Counted from the first letter of the stretch, positions 28,302-37,817 are shown. The stretch: DNA of 64,000 nucleotides from Bog-756 sp963741055 (GCA_963741055.1 CAVUGU010000010.1:62001-126000); one strand, 5' to 3'. Translations and numbers: made by a program. Notes: generated by a model not told the origin, from the sequence alone.

Positions 28302-29155
28302 GTGAGCCGTGCCAGCGCGAAGGCGGTGGCGAAGAGCACGATCGACCACGACATGGCGCGGAGCGCCTGCTCGAGGGGTTGGAGGAGCGCCTTGCGGTCG
28401 AGGGCGATCGTCTCGCCGTTGGCGAGCGTCACCGTCCCCCCGACGTCTTGTGCGCGTCGACGGAGCAGGCGAGCCGGAGTACTGAGGCGTCGCTGGGCGA
28501 GCGAGAGCAGGCTCGCGGCGAGCGCGGCGAACACCGGCGCCGTCGCGAGCGTGCCCGTCTCGGCCACGTAGGCGGTGAGCACCGGGAACCCTCCCCACGC
28601 GGTCGCGAAGGTCAGGTCGTTGTGGAGTGCGCCGCCGAAGAGCTCGAGGTTGTAGGCGAGCACGACGACCGGCCCGACAATCAGAAACGGGACGAGTGCC
28701 CATCCGACCACGACGACGCCCGCCACCCCGAGTGCGACCGCGCCGGCGAGCCCGACCGCGGCGGTCGCGACCAGCACCGGCGAGGGGATCGAGGTGCGGA
28801 GCGGACGTCCTCGGAGCTCGTCGAGCGCGTGGGCGGCGAGACCCACCGCCAAGAAGAACGCGAGCAGCGTCGCGACGAGCCGCGAGACGAGGACCACCGG
28901 CGCGAGCACGGCGCCGATCACCACGTAGGAGAGGTGCCACGCGGTATAGGGCGGGTGGAGGAGGGTCCACCAGTCGCGCCAGCGGCCCGGTCGCACCGCG
29001 TAGTAGGCGGGCGCGAGCGCGGCGTCCGGCGCGGCCCCTTCGGGCGCGGTCGCCGCTCCCGCCGCTGCCGGCGCGGACGGGGTGGCGGGGGTGCTGCGCC
29101 CCGGGCGCGAGGGCCGGGTCCGTGTCCGCGCGCCGCTGCGGCCGTCAGTCGCCAC
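28298..29155 (-). CDS. UbiA-like polytopic membrane protein
   Basis: A 285-residue protein from ATG 29155. A Pro/Ala/Arg-rich N-terminus of about 50 residues precedes YYAVRPGRWRDWWTLLHPPY and seven or eight hydrophobic helices. AAHALDELRGRPLRTSIPSP resembles a degenerate first aspartate motif of UbiA prenyltransferases, and HNDLTFATAWGGFPVLTAY may be the second. The canonical NDxxDxxxD is not preserved, so prenyl transfer is only a possibility. It overlaps the methyltransferase upstream by 11 bases and the chorismate-lyase-like gene downstream by 4, so all three are one operon. Confidence 0.55.
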   Translation of the reverse strand: MATDGRSGARTRTRPSRPGRSTPATPSAPAAAGAATAPEGAAPDAALAPAYYAVRPGRWRDWWTLLHPPYTAWHLSYVVIGAVLAPVVLVSRLVATLLAFFLAVGLAAHALDELRGRPLRTSIPSPVLVATAAVGLAGAVALGVAGVVVVGWALVPFLIVGPVVVLAYNLELFGGALHNDLTFATAWGGFPVLTAYVAETGTLATAPVFAALAASLLSLAQRRLSTPARLLRRRAQDVGGTVTLANGETIALDRKALLQPLEQALRAMSWSIVLFATAFALARLT

Positions 29156-29879
29156 GGCGCCGTCCCCACATGACCAGACCGCCGCCGAGACTCATCACCC
29201 GCACGCCCACGCTCTCGAAGCCGGCCTGGCGCCACGCCTCGACGGTGCGGGACAAGGGCCAGCGGCGGTAGTGCTCCGAGATGCTCGGGCCGAGGAACCG
29301 CCCGACGACGAACCACTCGCGGCCTCCGGTCAGCCACCCCGCGACCGGCAGCACCGCACGGGTGTAGAGCCACCACATCGGGTGCCAGAACCGCGAGGCC
29401 GGCACGTAGAACTCGAGGTTGGCGACGACTCCTCCCGGCGCGACCACCCGCGCCATCTCGTCGATGGCCGCCTGAGGATCCTCCACGTAGCGGAGCAGGT
29501 AGGTGAAGGTCACCGCGTCGAAGGCGGCGTCGGCGAAGGGCAGCTGCTGACCGCGTCCGAGGACCAGCTGCACCCGTTTCTCGCGGCCCGCGAGCGCCAC
29601 CCGTCGCGCTCCCTCGCGCAGCATCCCCTCGGTGAGGTCGACCCCCACGATGCGAGCGGTCGTCCGCTCCGCGATCTCGAGGGTCACTCCCGCCGTGCCG
29701 CAGGCGACGTCGAGCACCCGCTGCGGTTCCGCCTGTGCGACGTGACCGACCATCTCTCTCCGCCACCGGCCGTTCTGGCCCATCGAGAGGAGCTCCGCGA
29801 GGCGGTCGTAGCGACTGGGCAGCGGGGTGAAGAGCTCTTGGGCGAACCTGTCGCTCTCGATCGCGGTCTGCGTTCGCAT
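29145..29879 (-). CDS. UbiE/MenG-like SAM-dependent methyltransferase
   Basis: A 244-residue class I methyltransferase: RFAQELFTPLPSRYDRLAEL, SAM motif VLDVACGTAGVTLEIAE, acidic-loop IVGVDLTEGML, QLPFADAAFDAVTFTYLLRY and MARVVAPGGVV. This matches the UbiE/COQ5/MenG group that methylates demethylmenaquinone or related quinone precursors. The C-terminus (GGLVMWGRRRGD) is short. It begins at ATG 29879 and heads the operon with the UbiA-like and chorismate-lyase-like genes. TTATAC about 50 bases upstream may be a -10 box. Confidence 0.75.
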   Translation of the reverse strand: MRTQTAIESDRFAQELFTPLPSRYDRLAELLSMGQNGRWRREMVGHVAQAEPQRVLDVACGTAGVTLEIAERTTARIVGVDLTEGMLREGARRVALAGREKRVQLVLGRGQQLPFADAAFDAVTFTYLLRYVEDPQAAIDEMARVVAPGGVVANLEFYVPASRFWHPMWWLYTRAVLPVAGWLTGGREWFVVGRFLGPSISEHYRRWPLSRTVEAWRQAGFESVGVRVMSLGGGLVMWGRRRGD

Positions 29880-30045
29880 GGGCCCCTTTCGGGCGCACCC
29901 GCTGGCTCCGTCCCTCTAGGGGTGCATCCGCACGTTATACGGAGCCTCTCGGCGCCGCGGCGCCCGACCGGCCGCCTCCCCGCCGGCCGCCCCGCCGCCC
30001 GAGCCGGCTTCCCGCCCGAGCCACGCTCGCGCCCGCAGGCGAGGC
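29880..30045. other. GC-rich intergenic region between qcrB and the methyltransferase operon
   Basis: About 166 bases with no gene. It holds TTATAC (about 29935) in CGCACGTTATACGG, a possible -10 box for the leftward methyltransferase operon. A run of GCCGCC/GCCCGCC repeats toward 30000 may form hairpins downstream of qcrB. Confidence 0.35.
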
Positions 30046-31530
30046 TCAGCGCATCACCCTCCGGACGCCCGCACCGGTGGCCAGCTCGGGAGGCACCAGG
30101 TCGATGTAGGTGGGCACCGGCACCGCGTCGAGCTCTTCCTTGCCGTCGCCCGGACGTGGTTCGGACTCGACCGTCGTGTACTCGCCGGTCGCCGACCGCA
30201 TCACCACATTCGCCCGCTTGCGCTTGCCGATCCCCTCGGCGTCTTGCATCTCGAGACAGATCTTGTAGGTCACGAAGTAGGCGATGATCGGCGCGACGAT
30301 CACCGCGATCCGGAAGAACCAGAGCACCGTCTTGAGCGGCAGGCTGAAGAAGTTGGCCAGGACGTCGGTCGACGACGCGAAGAAGACCATCCCGAGAAGG
30401 GTCAGCATCGCCGCACCGGCTCCGGTCCGCTTGGGACGGTCGCGGGGCCGGTCGAGGAGGTTGTGGTAGGCGAGGTCCTTCGTGTGGTGGCTCTCGATGA
30501 AGGGCCAGACCAGGAAGATGTTGAAGATGAGCCCGGGGAAGATCACCGCCGGGAGGAACACCTCGAGCGGCAAGGTATGGCCCCAGCCCACCCACTCCCA
30601 GCTCGGCATGATCCGTAACGCACCGTCCAGCCAGCCCATGTACCAGTCGGGCTGCACCGCGTAGGAGATCTGGTAGGGCTCGTACTGGCCGAACTGCCAG
30701 ATGGGGTTGATCTGGGCGAAGCCCCCGAGCAGGAAGATGGTCGCCGACACGATGAGCAGGAAGCCGGTCGTCTTGGCGATGAAGGTCGGGAACATCGGCG
30801 AGCCGACCACGTTGTGCTCGGTCTTCCCGGGCCCACGGAACTGGGTGTGCTTCTGTTTGACCAACAGACCGAGGTGCGCGGCGAGGAGCCCGATCAGGAT
30901 GAGCGGGATGATCAGCACGTGGAGGATGTAGAAGCGCGGGATGATCGTTCCGTCGCCCGGATAGTTGCCACCGAACAGGAAGAAGGCGAGGTAGCTCCCG
31001 ACCAGCGGTATGGACTCGATGATCGAGTAGGCGATCCGGATGCCGGTCCCCGAGACCAGGTCGTCGGGGAGCGAGTAACCGAGGAACCCGTTGACGATGC
31101 CGAGGATGAGCAGGGTCACCCCGACGATCCAGTTGAACTCGCGGGGCTTGCGGAACGCACCGGTGAAGAACACACGGGCCATGTGCACCGCGATCGCGCC
31201 GAGGAAGATGTCCGCGGCCCAGTGGTGGGCCTGGCGGATCAAGAGCCCCGACTTCACGTCGAAGGAGAGACCGATCGTCGAGGAGTAGGCCTCGGAGACG
31301 CGCTCGCCACGTAGCGGGATGTACGAGCCGTGGTACACGATCTCGTGGGCCGAGGGCACGAAGTAGAACGACAGGAAGATCCCGGTCGCGATCAGCACCA
31401 CGAAGGAGTAGAGGGCGATCTCGCCGAGCAGGAAGGACCAGTGGTCCGGGAAGATCTTGTCGAGGAAGGTCCGCCCGCCCTTGGCGATGCCCAGGCGGTC
31501 GTCGACCCAGCGGAGCGAGGAATCGATCAT
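30046..31530 (-). CDS. qcrB: menaquinol-cytochrome c reductase cytochrome b subunit
   Basis: The 494-residue cytochrome b of the bcc complex, binding two b hemes and oxidising menaquinol. Heme-ligand pairs are visible in AHHWAADIFLGAIAVHMARV and FYILHVLIIPLILIGLLAAH. The quinol-site motif is PDWY (AVQPDWYMGWLDG), the form common in Gram-positive low-potential complexes rather than PEWY. The C-terminal extension is cytoplasmic and charged. Its ATG 31530 overlaps the qcrA stop (ATGA). It is the last gene of ctaE-qcrC-qcrA-qcrB. Confidence 0.94.
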   Translation of the reverse strand: MIDSSLRWVDDRLGIAKGGRTFLDKIFPDHWSFLLGEIALYSFVVLIATGIFLSFYFVPSAHEIVYHGSYIPLRGERVSEAYSSTIGLSFDVKSGLLIRQAHHWAADIFLGAIAVHMARVFFTGAFRKPREFNWIVGVTLLILGIVNGFLGYSLPDDLVSGTGIRIAYSIIESIPLVGSYLAFFLFGGNYPGDGTIIPRFYILHVLIIPLILIGLLAAHLGLLVKQKHTQFRGPGKTEHNVVGSPMFPTFIAKTTGFLLIVSATIFLLGGFAQINPIWQFGQYEPYQISYAVQPDWYMGWLDGALRIMPSWEWVGWGHTLPLEVFLPAVIFPGLIFNIFLVWPFIESHHTKDLAYHNLLDRPRDRPKRTGAGAAMLTLLGMVFFASSTDVLANFFSLPLKTVLWFFRIAVIVAPIIAYFVTYKICLEMQDAEGIGKRKRANVVMRSATGEYTTVESEPRPGDGKEELDAVPVPTYIDLVPPELATGAGVRRVMR

Positions 31531-32450
31531 GGGCGCTCCCAGAACCCGGGGCCGACCGCCTGGTTGAAGCCGCCCTTCGCCACCAGGTACCCGTCGAGGT
31601 TCGCGGTGATCGGCAGCTGCGGGAGCGGGCGGGGCGCGGGGCCGAACTCGGGGATCGCACCGGCGACCACGTTGAAGATCGACTGGTGACAGGGGCAGAC
31701 CAGTTGCTCGGTCTGGTGCTGGTAGAGGCCGACCGGGCATCCGAGGTGGGTGCACATCTTCGAGTAGGCAACGTACCCCGCGACGCCCCAGTCGGTGCGA
31801 CCCGGCGCCTGGAGCGGCTGGAGGATCTTGGACAACCGGATCAGGATCACCTGGTCGGGCGAGGACCCCTCGAAGCCCTTCGGGAAGACGGTGAGGACGC
31901 CGCCGACCGCGAGGTCGTCGACCTTGACCTGCCGGCCGTCGACGGTGACCAGCATCCGGCCCTTCTTCCAGTTGGTCTCGAACAGGGTTTGGCCCGGCTT
32001 CGGCCCGAGTGAGCGCAGCGGGAAGATGAGGACGACGCCGAGCGCGGCCGCACCGGTCGCGAACAGGCCGCCGAGCATCTTGCGCCGCTTGATCACGATG
32101 CCGCCCCGTTCGACGACCGCCGCGGTCATCGCGTCGCGCTCGGCCTCGGTCGAAGCGAAAGCGTGGCGCTCCTCGACGAAGGGACCCTGCGGCATGAGGT
32201 ACTTGCCCCAGGCGGCGATCCCGACACCGAGCCCGAGCATCCCGATCCCGAGGGTGGCCGCGAGCCACTGGGTGTTGCTGCTCACCCAGAAGGCGATCCC
32301 GAACCCGAGCGCACCGAGGATGCCCACCACCATCGCGGCCGCGGCGGCCGTCTGGGCGCGCTCGGGGTGTCTCGCGTAGGGCTGGAGGTGCGGGTCGTCG
32401 AGCGCTGCCGGCGGCAACGGCTCCTGAGAGGTCCCGCCGTCTTCGCTCAC
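31527..32450 (-). CDS. qcrA: Rieske iron-sulfur subunit of the bcc complex
   Basis: A 307-residue protein starting at GTG 32450. Three membrane helices, as usual in actinobacterial QcrA, come first (AAAAAMVVGILGALGFGIAF, WLAATLGIGMLGLGVGIAAW and, after KRRKMLGG, LFATGAAALGVVLIFPL). The C-terminal Rieske domain carries the [2Fe-2S] ligands in CTHLGCPVG and CPCHQSIFN. It carries electrons from menaquinol to the cytochrome c subunit. In the raw sequence it appears fused to QcrC because of one extra base at 32490-32492; the overlapping GTGA shows they are separate genes. Confidence 0.92.
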   Translation of the reverse strand: MSEDGGTSQEPLPPAALDDPHLQPYARHPERAQTAAAAAMVVGILGALGFGIAFWVSSNTQWLAATLGIGMLGLGVGIAAWGKYLMPQGPFVEERHAFASTEAERDAMTAAVVERGGIVIKRRKMLGGLFATGAAALGVVLIFPLRSLGPKPGQTLFETNWKKGRMLVTVDGRQVKVDDLAVGGVLTVFPKGFEGSSPDQVILIRLSKILQPLQAPGRTDWGVAGYVAYSKMCTHLGCPVGLYQHQTEQLVCPCHQSIFNVVAGAIPEFGPAPRPLPQLPITANLDGYLVAKGGFNQAVGPGFWERP

Positions 32451-33374
32451 GCCCGGTCCCCGATCCAGAAGCAGACCATCAAAAGGACGCCCGACGCCGA
32501 GCAGGAGCCCCACGAATCCCTCGCCGACCGGTCCCACCCCGCCGAGCCCGAAGCCGCCCGGGTTCGAGGGGTTCTGGATCGGCCCGTGCACGTAGGCCGT
32601 GATGTCACGTGCCTCGGTGTCGGTGATGTTCCCCGGTGAGAAGATCGGCATGTTCCCCGGACCCGACCGGATCGCCTCCACGATCTGGGTGGTGGTCGCG
32701 AGGTGGAGGCTCGGCGCGTAGGCACCCTCCGCCAGGGCGTCGCCCGCGCCGGTGATGGTGTGGCACGCCGCGCAGTTGAGGGTGAAGAGCGAGCCGCCCG
32801 CTTGCAGGTCCGCGTTGGTGGTGTCGACGACGGGGATCTTGGTGCCGACGCCCGGGGTGAGGGACTGTACCCACGCCGCGATCTCGAGCGTCTGGAGCCG
32901 GTCGAACTTCGGGGGCTTGCGGATGGCCTGCGCGCTGGTGTCGGCGAGGGGCATCCGACCGGTCGAGACCCAGAAATCGACGGTGCCCGCACCGAGTCCC
33001 TGCAGGTTCGGGGCGATGCCGGTCGAGCCGTCGGCCTGCGCGCCGTGGCAGCTCGCGCAGTTGGAGGCGAAGAGCGCCTGGCCCGGCGCGATGAACGACG
33101 ACGGGAGGTTGACGTAGTCGATGCCCGACTGGTTGGACGGCGTGGCGTACTTGAGGGCGCTCGAGACGCTCGGTGCGGACGGCTGACCGATGGTCGTCGG
33201 CGGGGAGGACCCGATCAGGCTCGGGGTGGACGTGCTCGTCGAGACGGAGGGCTGGGCGCGGGCCTCACCGGGGGCGAACGCCAGAAAGCCGGTGACCGCG
33301 ACGCACGCGATCAGGCCCGCCGGCAGCAGATACCGAGTCCTCGCCCTGACCACCTGACGCATTCCGTGTCGCAC
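32447..33374 (-). CDS. qcrC: diheme cytochrome c subunit of the bcc complex (frameshift at 32490-32492)
   Basis: An exported, membrane-anchored cytochrome c that passes electrons straight to the oxidase. The signal helix LLPAGLIACVAVTGFLAFA and a Ser/Thr/Pro linker precede two heme c sites, CASCHG and CAACHT, the usual two c-type domains. The frame breaks near the C-terminus after FVGLLLGVG. Removing one G from the GGG run restores VLLMVCFWIGDRA, the expected C-terminal anchor. Start is GTG 33374 or ATG 33362, directly after the ctaE stop. Confidence 0.9.
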
Positions 33375-33983
33375 CTACTTGAGAAGGAACAGACAGCTGT
33401 AGAGACCGACCCACACCACGTCGACGAAGTGCCAGTAGTAGCTCACGCCCTGGAAGGCGGCCGTCTCCCCGGGATCGCCCTTCGGCCCGAACAGGCGACC
33501 GAGCAAGAAGAGCATGGCCACCAGGCCGAGCGTGACGTGGAGGCCGTGGAGGCCCGACATGATGTAGAAGAGCGAGCCGTAGGCGGTGACCGTCGGGTTG
33601 GTCGCCGGGTCGTGCGAGAGGGAGACCCACTCGTAGAACTGGTTGGCGACGAACAGCGACCCGAGCACGAAGGTCGCGACGACCCAGATCTTCGCGCTGT
33701 TCCGGTTGCCGCGCTCTTGGTCGAACACCGCCTTTTGCATGGTGAAGCTGGAGGAGACCAGCACCAGGGTGAAGATTCCCGCCCGAAGGGTGTCGAGGTG
33801 GGTGCCGGCCGGCGGCCAGACGCTCGCGTGGGCCCGGATGGTGAAGAAGGCCGCGAACAGCGAGCTGAAGAACATCACCTCGGAGCCGAGCCAGATCATC
33901 ACCCCCACCGCCAACATCGAGGGTCGGTCCGGACGGTGACGCTGATGTGAGGGGGCCGGATCGACCGCGATGGCCTGGGTCAC
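33375..33983 (-). CDS. ctaE: cytochrome c oxidase subunit III
   Basis: A 202-residue membrane subunit of the aa3 oxidase with five helices: MLAVGVMIWLGSEVMFFSSL, AGIFTLVLVSSSFTMQKAV, WVVATFVLGSLFVANQFYEW, GLHGLHVTLGLVAMLFLLG and YYWHFVDVVWVGLYSCLFLL. The WHFVDVVW signature is typical. GTG 33983 is preferred over further upstream codons because the conserved sequence starts there. It is the first gene of the leftward ctaE-qcrC-qcrA-qcrB operon, while ctaC-D-F lie 8 kb away, rightward. Confidence 0.92.
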   Translation of the reverse strand: MTQAIAVDPAPSHQRHRPDRPSMLAVGVMIWLGSEVMFFSSLFAAFFTIRAHASVWPPAGTHLDTLRAGIFTLVLVSSSFTMQKAVFDQERGNRNSAKIWVVATFVLGSLFVANQFYEWVSLSHDPATNPTVTAYGSLFYIMSGLHGLHVTLGLVAMLFLLGRLFGPKGDPGETAAFQGVSYYWHFVDVVWVGLYSCLFLLK

Positions 33984-34200
33984 GGCCGTATTCTTAGTCG
34001 ATCCGTTCGGCCGGGGGCCAACTCGGGAAACGGGCCGCGATGACCCTCCGACCAGCCACATCGCGCCTCGTCGGAGGGTCCTTTCGCGCCGGTCCGGACC
34101 GACGGGACACCCGGAGGGGTGGTCGCGTCGAGCCGTGTGTTGGAGGGCGGTTCGGAGCTCGCTTCGGAGCCCGCTTCGGAGGGGACCTGCGAGCCGCCAG
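33984..34200. other. promoter region of the ctaE-qcr operon
   Basis: About 217 bases without a gene, between the helR stop and ctaE start, both leftward. TAAGAAT lies about 10 bases before the ctaE start on the minus strand and could be a -10 box or lie within the leader. A three-copy 12-base repeat sits at 34149-34184. Confidence 0.35.
34149..34184. repeat. 12-base tandem repeat, three copies
   Basis: GGTTCGGAGCTC, GCTTCGGAGCCC and GCTTCGGAGGGG lie head to tail at 34149-34160, 34161-34172 and 34173-34184, just beyond the helR stop codon and about 170 bases upstream of ctaE. A binding-site array or simple slippage product. Confidence 0.5.
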
Positions 34201-36532
34201 TCAGCCGGTCGCGGTGAGCGCGGCAGGAGGCGGCGTCTCGTAGACGACCGTCAGCCGCTGGGTCGGGCGGGTCAGCGCGACGTAGAGAGTACGGAGCCCG
34301 CGAGCGGTCTCACCGGCGATCACTCCCGGCTCCACCACCACCACCGAGTCGAATTCGAGACCGTTCGCGCCCTCGGCGGCGAGCACCACGAGGGGCGCGT
34401 TCAGCCCACTGCTCGCCAGGGTGCCCGGGTCCGCAGCCGGGAGGCCCGCGGCCAACAACCCGTCCCACACCGAACGGACCAGCGCGCCGGGCGCGAGCAC
34501 GGCCACCCGCCCCGGCGCGGTGGCGGCCACCTCTTCCGCGGCGATCTCCGCCACTTGCCGGGCGAGCTCGCCGACCCGGTCGGCGCCATCGGCTCCGTCC
34601 ACTCCGTCTCCGCCCGTCTCGGGGCGGACCGCGACCATCCGAGGCTCGACCCCGGTCCGCCGGACCGGACGCGGGGGCCGAGAGGCCGGGCGCGGCCACC
34701 GACAACACCCGTCCGGCGACCGCCAGCACCTCCGCCGGGGTGCGGTAGCTCACCGTGAGCTCCACCTCGCGGATCGGCCGCCGCCGCGGCAGGTGTTCGG
34801 TGATGTCCGACCACGACGCGGGAGCCGAGGGAGCGGTGGCCTGGGCGATGTCACCGACCACGGTCATCGAGCCCGACAGCGAGCGCCTCGTCAGCATCCG
34901 CAGCTGCATCGGCGAGAGGTCCTGCACCTCGTCGACCACGATGTGCCCGTACTTGCGCACGCTCTCCTCGGCGTTGCCGTTGCGCGGGCCGAGGAGATGG
35001 CGCGCCTCGTCGACCAGCGCGGCGTCGGCCGGCGTCCACGGCACCTCTTCGAAGGAGCTCGAGCGCGGACGACGGAGCAGCGCCTGCTCCTCGGGCGTGA
35101 GGATGCCGCGTGCGGCCGCGGCGATCAGCGGCGAGGCGCCGAGCAGGTCGTGGAGCAACTCGTGCGGGGAGAGCTTGGGCCACATCCGGTCGAGCGCGGT
35201 CGCGAGCTCGGGAACCCGGCGGACCTTCCGCGAGAAGTCCTCGAAGTCGAACTCCTCGTCGGTCAGCTCGCTCAGGTCCTCGTCGTAGCCGGGGAAGGCC
35301 GTGACCCCGGCGGGCGCACCCACTCCGAGACGCTGCTGGGTCTGCCGTGCGCGCTCCGCGAGCAGCCGTGCGACCGCCTGGTCGACCAGCCGGCGCCGGG
35401 CGTTGTGGGCCCCCGGGCGCCGCTTGACCATCTCGACGATCTGGCGCGAGTCCTCCACGCTGAGCCGGAGCACCAGCGCGCCGTAGGGGACGGCCACGTC
35501 CTCGGCGAGCGGGCGCTGGCGGGTGCGGACCGCGCGCGCCATCACCGTCGCCATCCGCGCGTCGCCCTTCAACTTCTCGACCTCGGCGGGTCCTTCTTCC
35601 TTGATGCGGATCTCGGGCACCAGTCCGGAGACCGTCGACAACGTCACCCCGGTCTCGCCGAGGGACGGAAGGACCTGATCGATGTAACGGAGGAAGAGCG
35701 GATTCGGGCCGACGACGAGGACGCCCTGGCGCTCGAGGGGGAACCGGTGGGTGTAGAGGAGGTAGGCCGCGCGGTGGAGCGCGACCGCGGTCTTGCCGGT
35801 GCCCGGGCCGCCCTGGACGACGAGCAGGCCGGAGAGCGGCGCACGGATGATCTCGTCCTGTTCGCCCTGGATGGTGGCGATGATGTCGGTCATCTGGCCG
35901 GTGCGGGCCCGGTCGAGGGCGGCCAGCAGCGCGGCCGGGCCGCCGATCGGCAGCTCGCCGACCAGGAGCTCGCCCCCGGTGTGGTCCCCGGAGTCGCCCT
36001 CGGTGCTCTCCTCGATCCCGCTCGCGCCGAAGCGCTCGTCCTCGACTCCGATCACCTGGCGCCCGTGGAGGGCGAGGTGGCGCCGGAGGACCAGGCCCTG
36101 GGGATCCCGTCCGGTCGCCCGGTAGAACGGCTCGGCGATCGGTGCGCGCCAGTCGACGACCAGCGGCTCGTGGTCGGCATCGTGGATGGCCAGGCGCCCG
36201 ATGTGGAAGACCTCGGTCGCCGGCTCCTCGTCCGCGTGGGTGCCCTCGCCGTTGGCGCCCGCTCCTTCGGCGCCGGCGCCGGCGCCGTCAGACGGCTCGA
36301 CCAAGCGGTCGATCCGGCCGAAGGTGAGCGCCTGGTCGCCGATGTCGAGCTGTTCGAGGCGGGCAAGGCTGGTCCGGACGATCACGTCCCGCTCGGTGCG
36401 CGACTGGAAGGTGCCGCCCCGACCCAGGTCGAGGACGCCCTCGAGCATGGAGTTGGCGTCGCCGCGCATGGCGTCGAGCCGCGCATACGCCGTGTCGACG
36501 AACGCTTGCTCGGCCTCTCGCTCCGAGTCCAC
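34201..36532 (-). CDS. helR: HelR/HelD-like superfamily I helicase (RNA polymerase-associated; frameshift at about 34675)
   Basis: A protein of about 777 residues. The N-terminal coiled coil (EREAEQAFVDTAYARLDAM, then LDIGDQALTFGRIDRL) is typical of HelR/HelD, ATPases that remove stalled RNA polymerase and in some actinobacteria give rifamycin tolerance. Walker A is LLVVQGGPGTGKTAVALHRA, Walker B HIVVDEVQDLSPMQLRML, followed by MTVVGDIAQATAP and VELTVSYRTPAEVL. An extra base in the G5 run at 34673-34677 breaks the frame; the end then gives NGLEFDSVVVVEP and LYVALTRPTQRLTVVYE. GTG 36532 is chosen because GGAGG lies 7 bases upstream. It diverges from the heme genes. Confidence 0.85.
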
Positions 36533-36674
36533 CCCCACCTCCGATCCCTTCCCCTGCCCTCCCGGGCGCCCGCACCGCCCGGCCCGGAGAAACCATCGAT
36601 TGTAGGCCCCGGGTGCGCGAGTCGCGTTCGGCGTGCGCCGCCCCTGGCAGAGGCCCTCTCCTAGACTCGCCCTC

Positions 36675-36740
36675 ATGGCCGCACGGCGCCCCCGTCACCG
36701 ATCGGGCGATCGGGCACGCGGCCGCGTGCGCCACACATGA
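36675..36740 (+). CDS. possible basic leader peptide upstream of hemE
   Basis: A 21-codon frame from ATG 36675 (MAARRPRHRSGDRARGRVRH, then T), rich in arginine and histidine, whose TGA overlaps the hemE ATG (ATGA). TAGACT eight bases before its start could be a -10 box. It may be a leader peptide that couples hemE translation to its own, or chance. Confidence 0.25.
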   Translation: MAARRPRHRSGDRARGRVRHT

Positions 36741-37817
36741 CCGGCGCGGCGACCGGCCGCTTCGACGAGTCGGCCTTCATCAGGGCGTGCCGTGGACTCG
36801 ACGTCGACCACGTTCCGGTCTGGTTCATGCGCCAGGCGGGCCGCTCACTGCCCGAGTACCGGTCCGCCCGCGGCGAGGGGAGCATCCTCGAGGCGATCCG
36901 CCGTCCCGACCTGGTGGCGGAGCTCACCCGCCAGCCGGTCGACCGGTACGGAGTCGACGCGGCGATCTTCTTCTCGGACATCATGGTGCCGGCCGCGGCG
37001 GTCGGCTTCGGCGTCGACATCACCCCCGGCACCGGACCGGTGGTGGCCGAGCCGATCCGCTCGAGGACCGACCTCGCCCGCCTGCGCCCCCTCGATCCCG
37101 AGCACGACACGCCCTACGTGATCGAGGCGGTGGAGGCCCTGGTCGACCAGCTCGACGTGCCGCTCATCGGCTTCGCCGGCGGCCCGTTCACCGTCGCCAG
37201 CTACCTGGTGGAGGGCGGCCCCTCGAAGGACTACGCGAGGGTGAAGTCGCTCATGCTGTCTCGAGCCCGCGGTCTGGGTCGACCTGCTCGAGCGCCTGGT
37301 CGACCTGGCGCTCTCGTCGCTGCGCTCCCAGCTCGACGCGGGGGCCTCGGCGCTGCAGGTCTTCGACTCGTGGGCGGGGATCCTGACCCCGCGCCACTAC
37401 GAGGAGCTGGTGCTGCCGGCCACCCGTCGTCTCTTCGACGAGCTGGCCGAAACCCATCCGAGCGTCCCTCGGGTGCTCTTCGGGGTCGGGACCGGTGAGC
37501 TGCTCGCGTCGATGGCCACCTCCGGGTGCACCGTCGTCGGCCTCGACTGGCGCGTGCCGATCGACGAGGCGAGAAAGCGGATCGGACCGCACCTCGCGGT
37601 CCAGGGCAACCTCGACCCCGCGCTCTGTCTCACCCCCTGGCCGGTCGTCGAGTCGGAGACCCACGCGGTGCTCGACGCAGCGGGGACCCGTCCCGGCTAC
37701 GTCTTCAACCTCGGACACGGGGTGCTCCCGTCGACCGACCCTGCGGTCTTGGAGCAGATCGTCGAGCTCGTCCACGACGAGGGACGAGCGGGTGTGTCGG
37801 GGGCGTCGCCTTCGTGA
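36737..37817 (+). CDS. hemE: uroporphyrinogen decarboxylase (frameshift at about 37260)
   Basis: Decarboxylates uroporphyrinogen III to coproporphyrinogen III in heme synthesis. The signature VPVWFMRQAGRSLPEYR with its substrate-binding arginine, the catalytic aspartate in DAAIFFSDIMVP, and LIGFAGGPFTVASYLVEGG are in the first frame. One extra base at 37259-37262 shifts to EPAVWVDLLERLVDLAL, ALQVFDSWAGILTPRHYEE, GLDWRVPIDEARKRIG and YVFNLGHGVLPSTDP. The corrected length is 359 residues, normal. First of hemE-hemH-hemY; divergent from helR. Confidence 0.92.

Noticed and set aside
31527..33374. A natural QcrC-QcrA fusion protein
   Set aside because: The linker is an out-of-frame translation of the QcrC anchor; removing one base restores two normal overlapping genes.
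34421..36664. A 747-codon plus-strand frame opposite helR
   Set aside because: It is the mirror of the helR coding frame in GC-rich DNA; composition is Arg/Gly/Glu-rich with no domain, while the minus strand has all helicase motifs.
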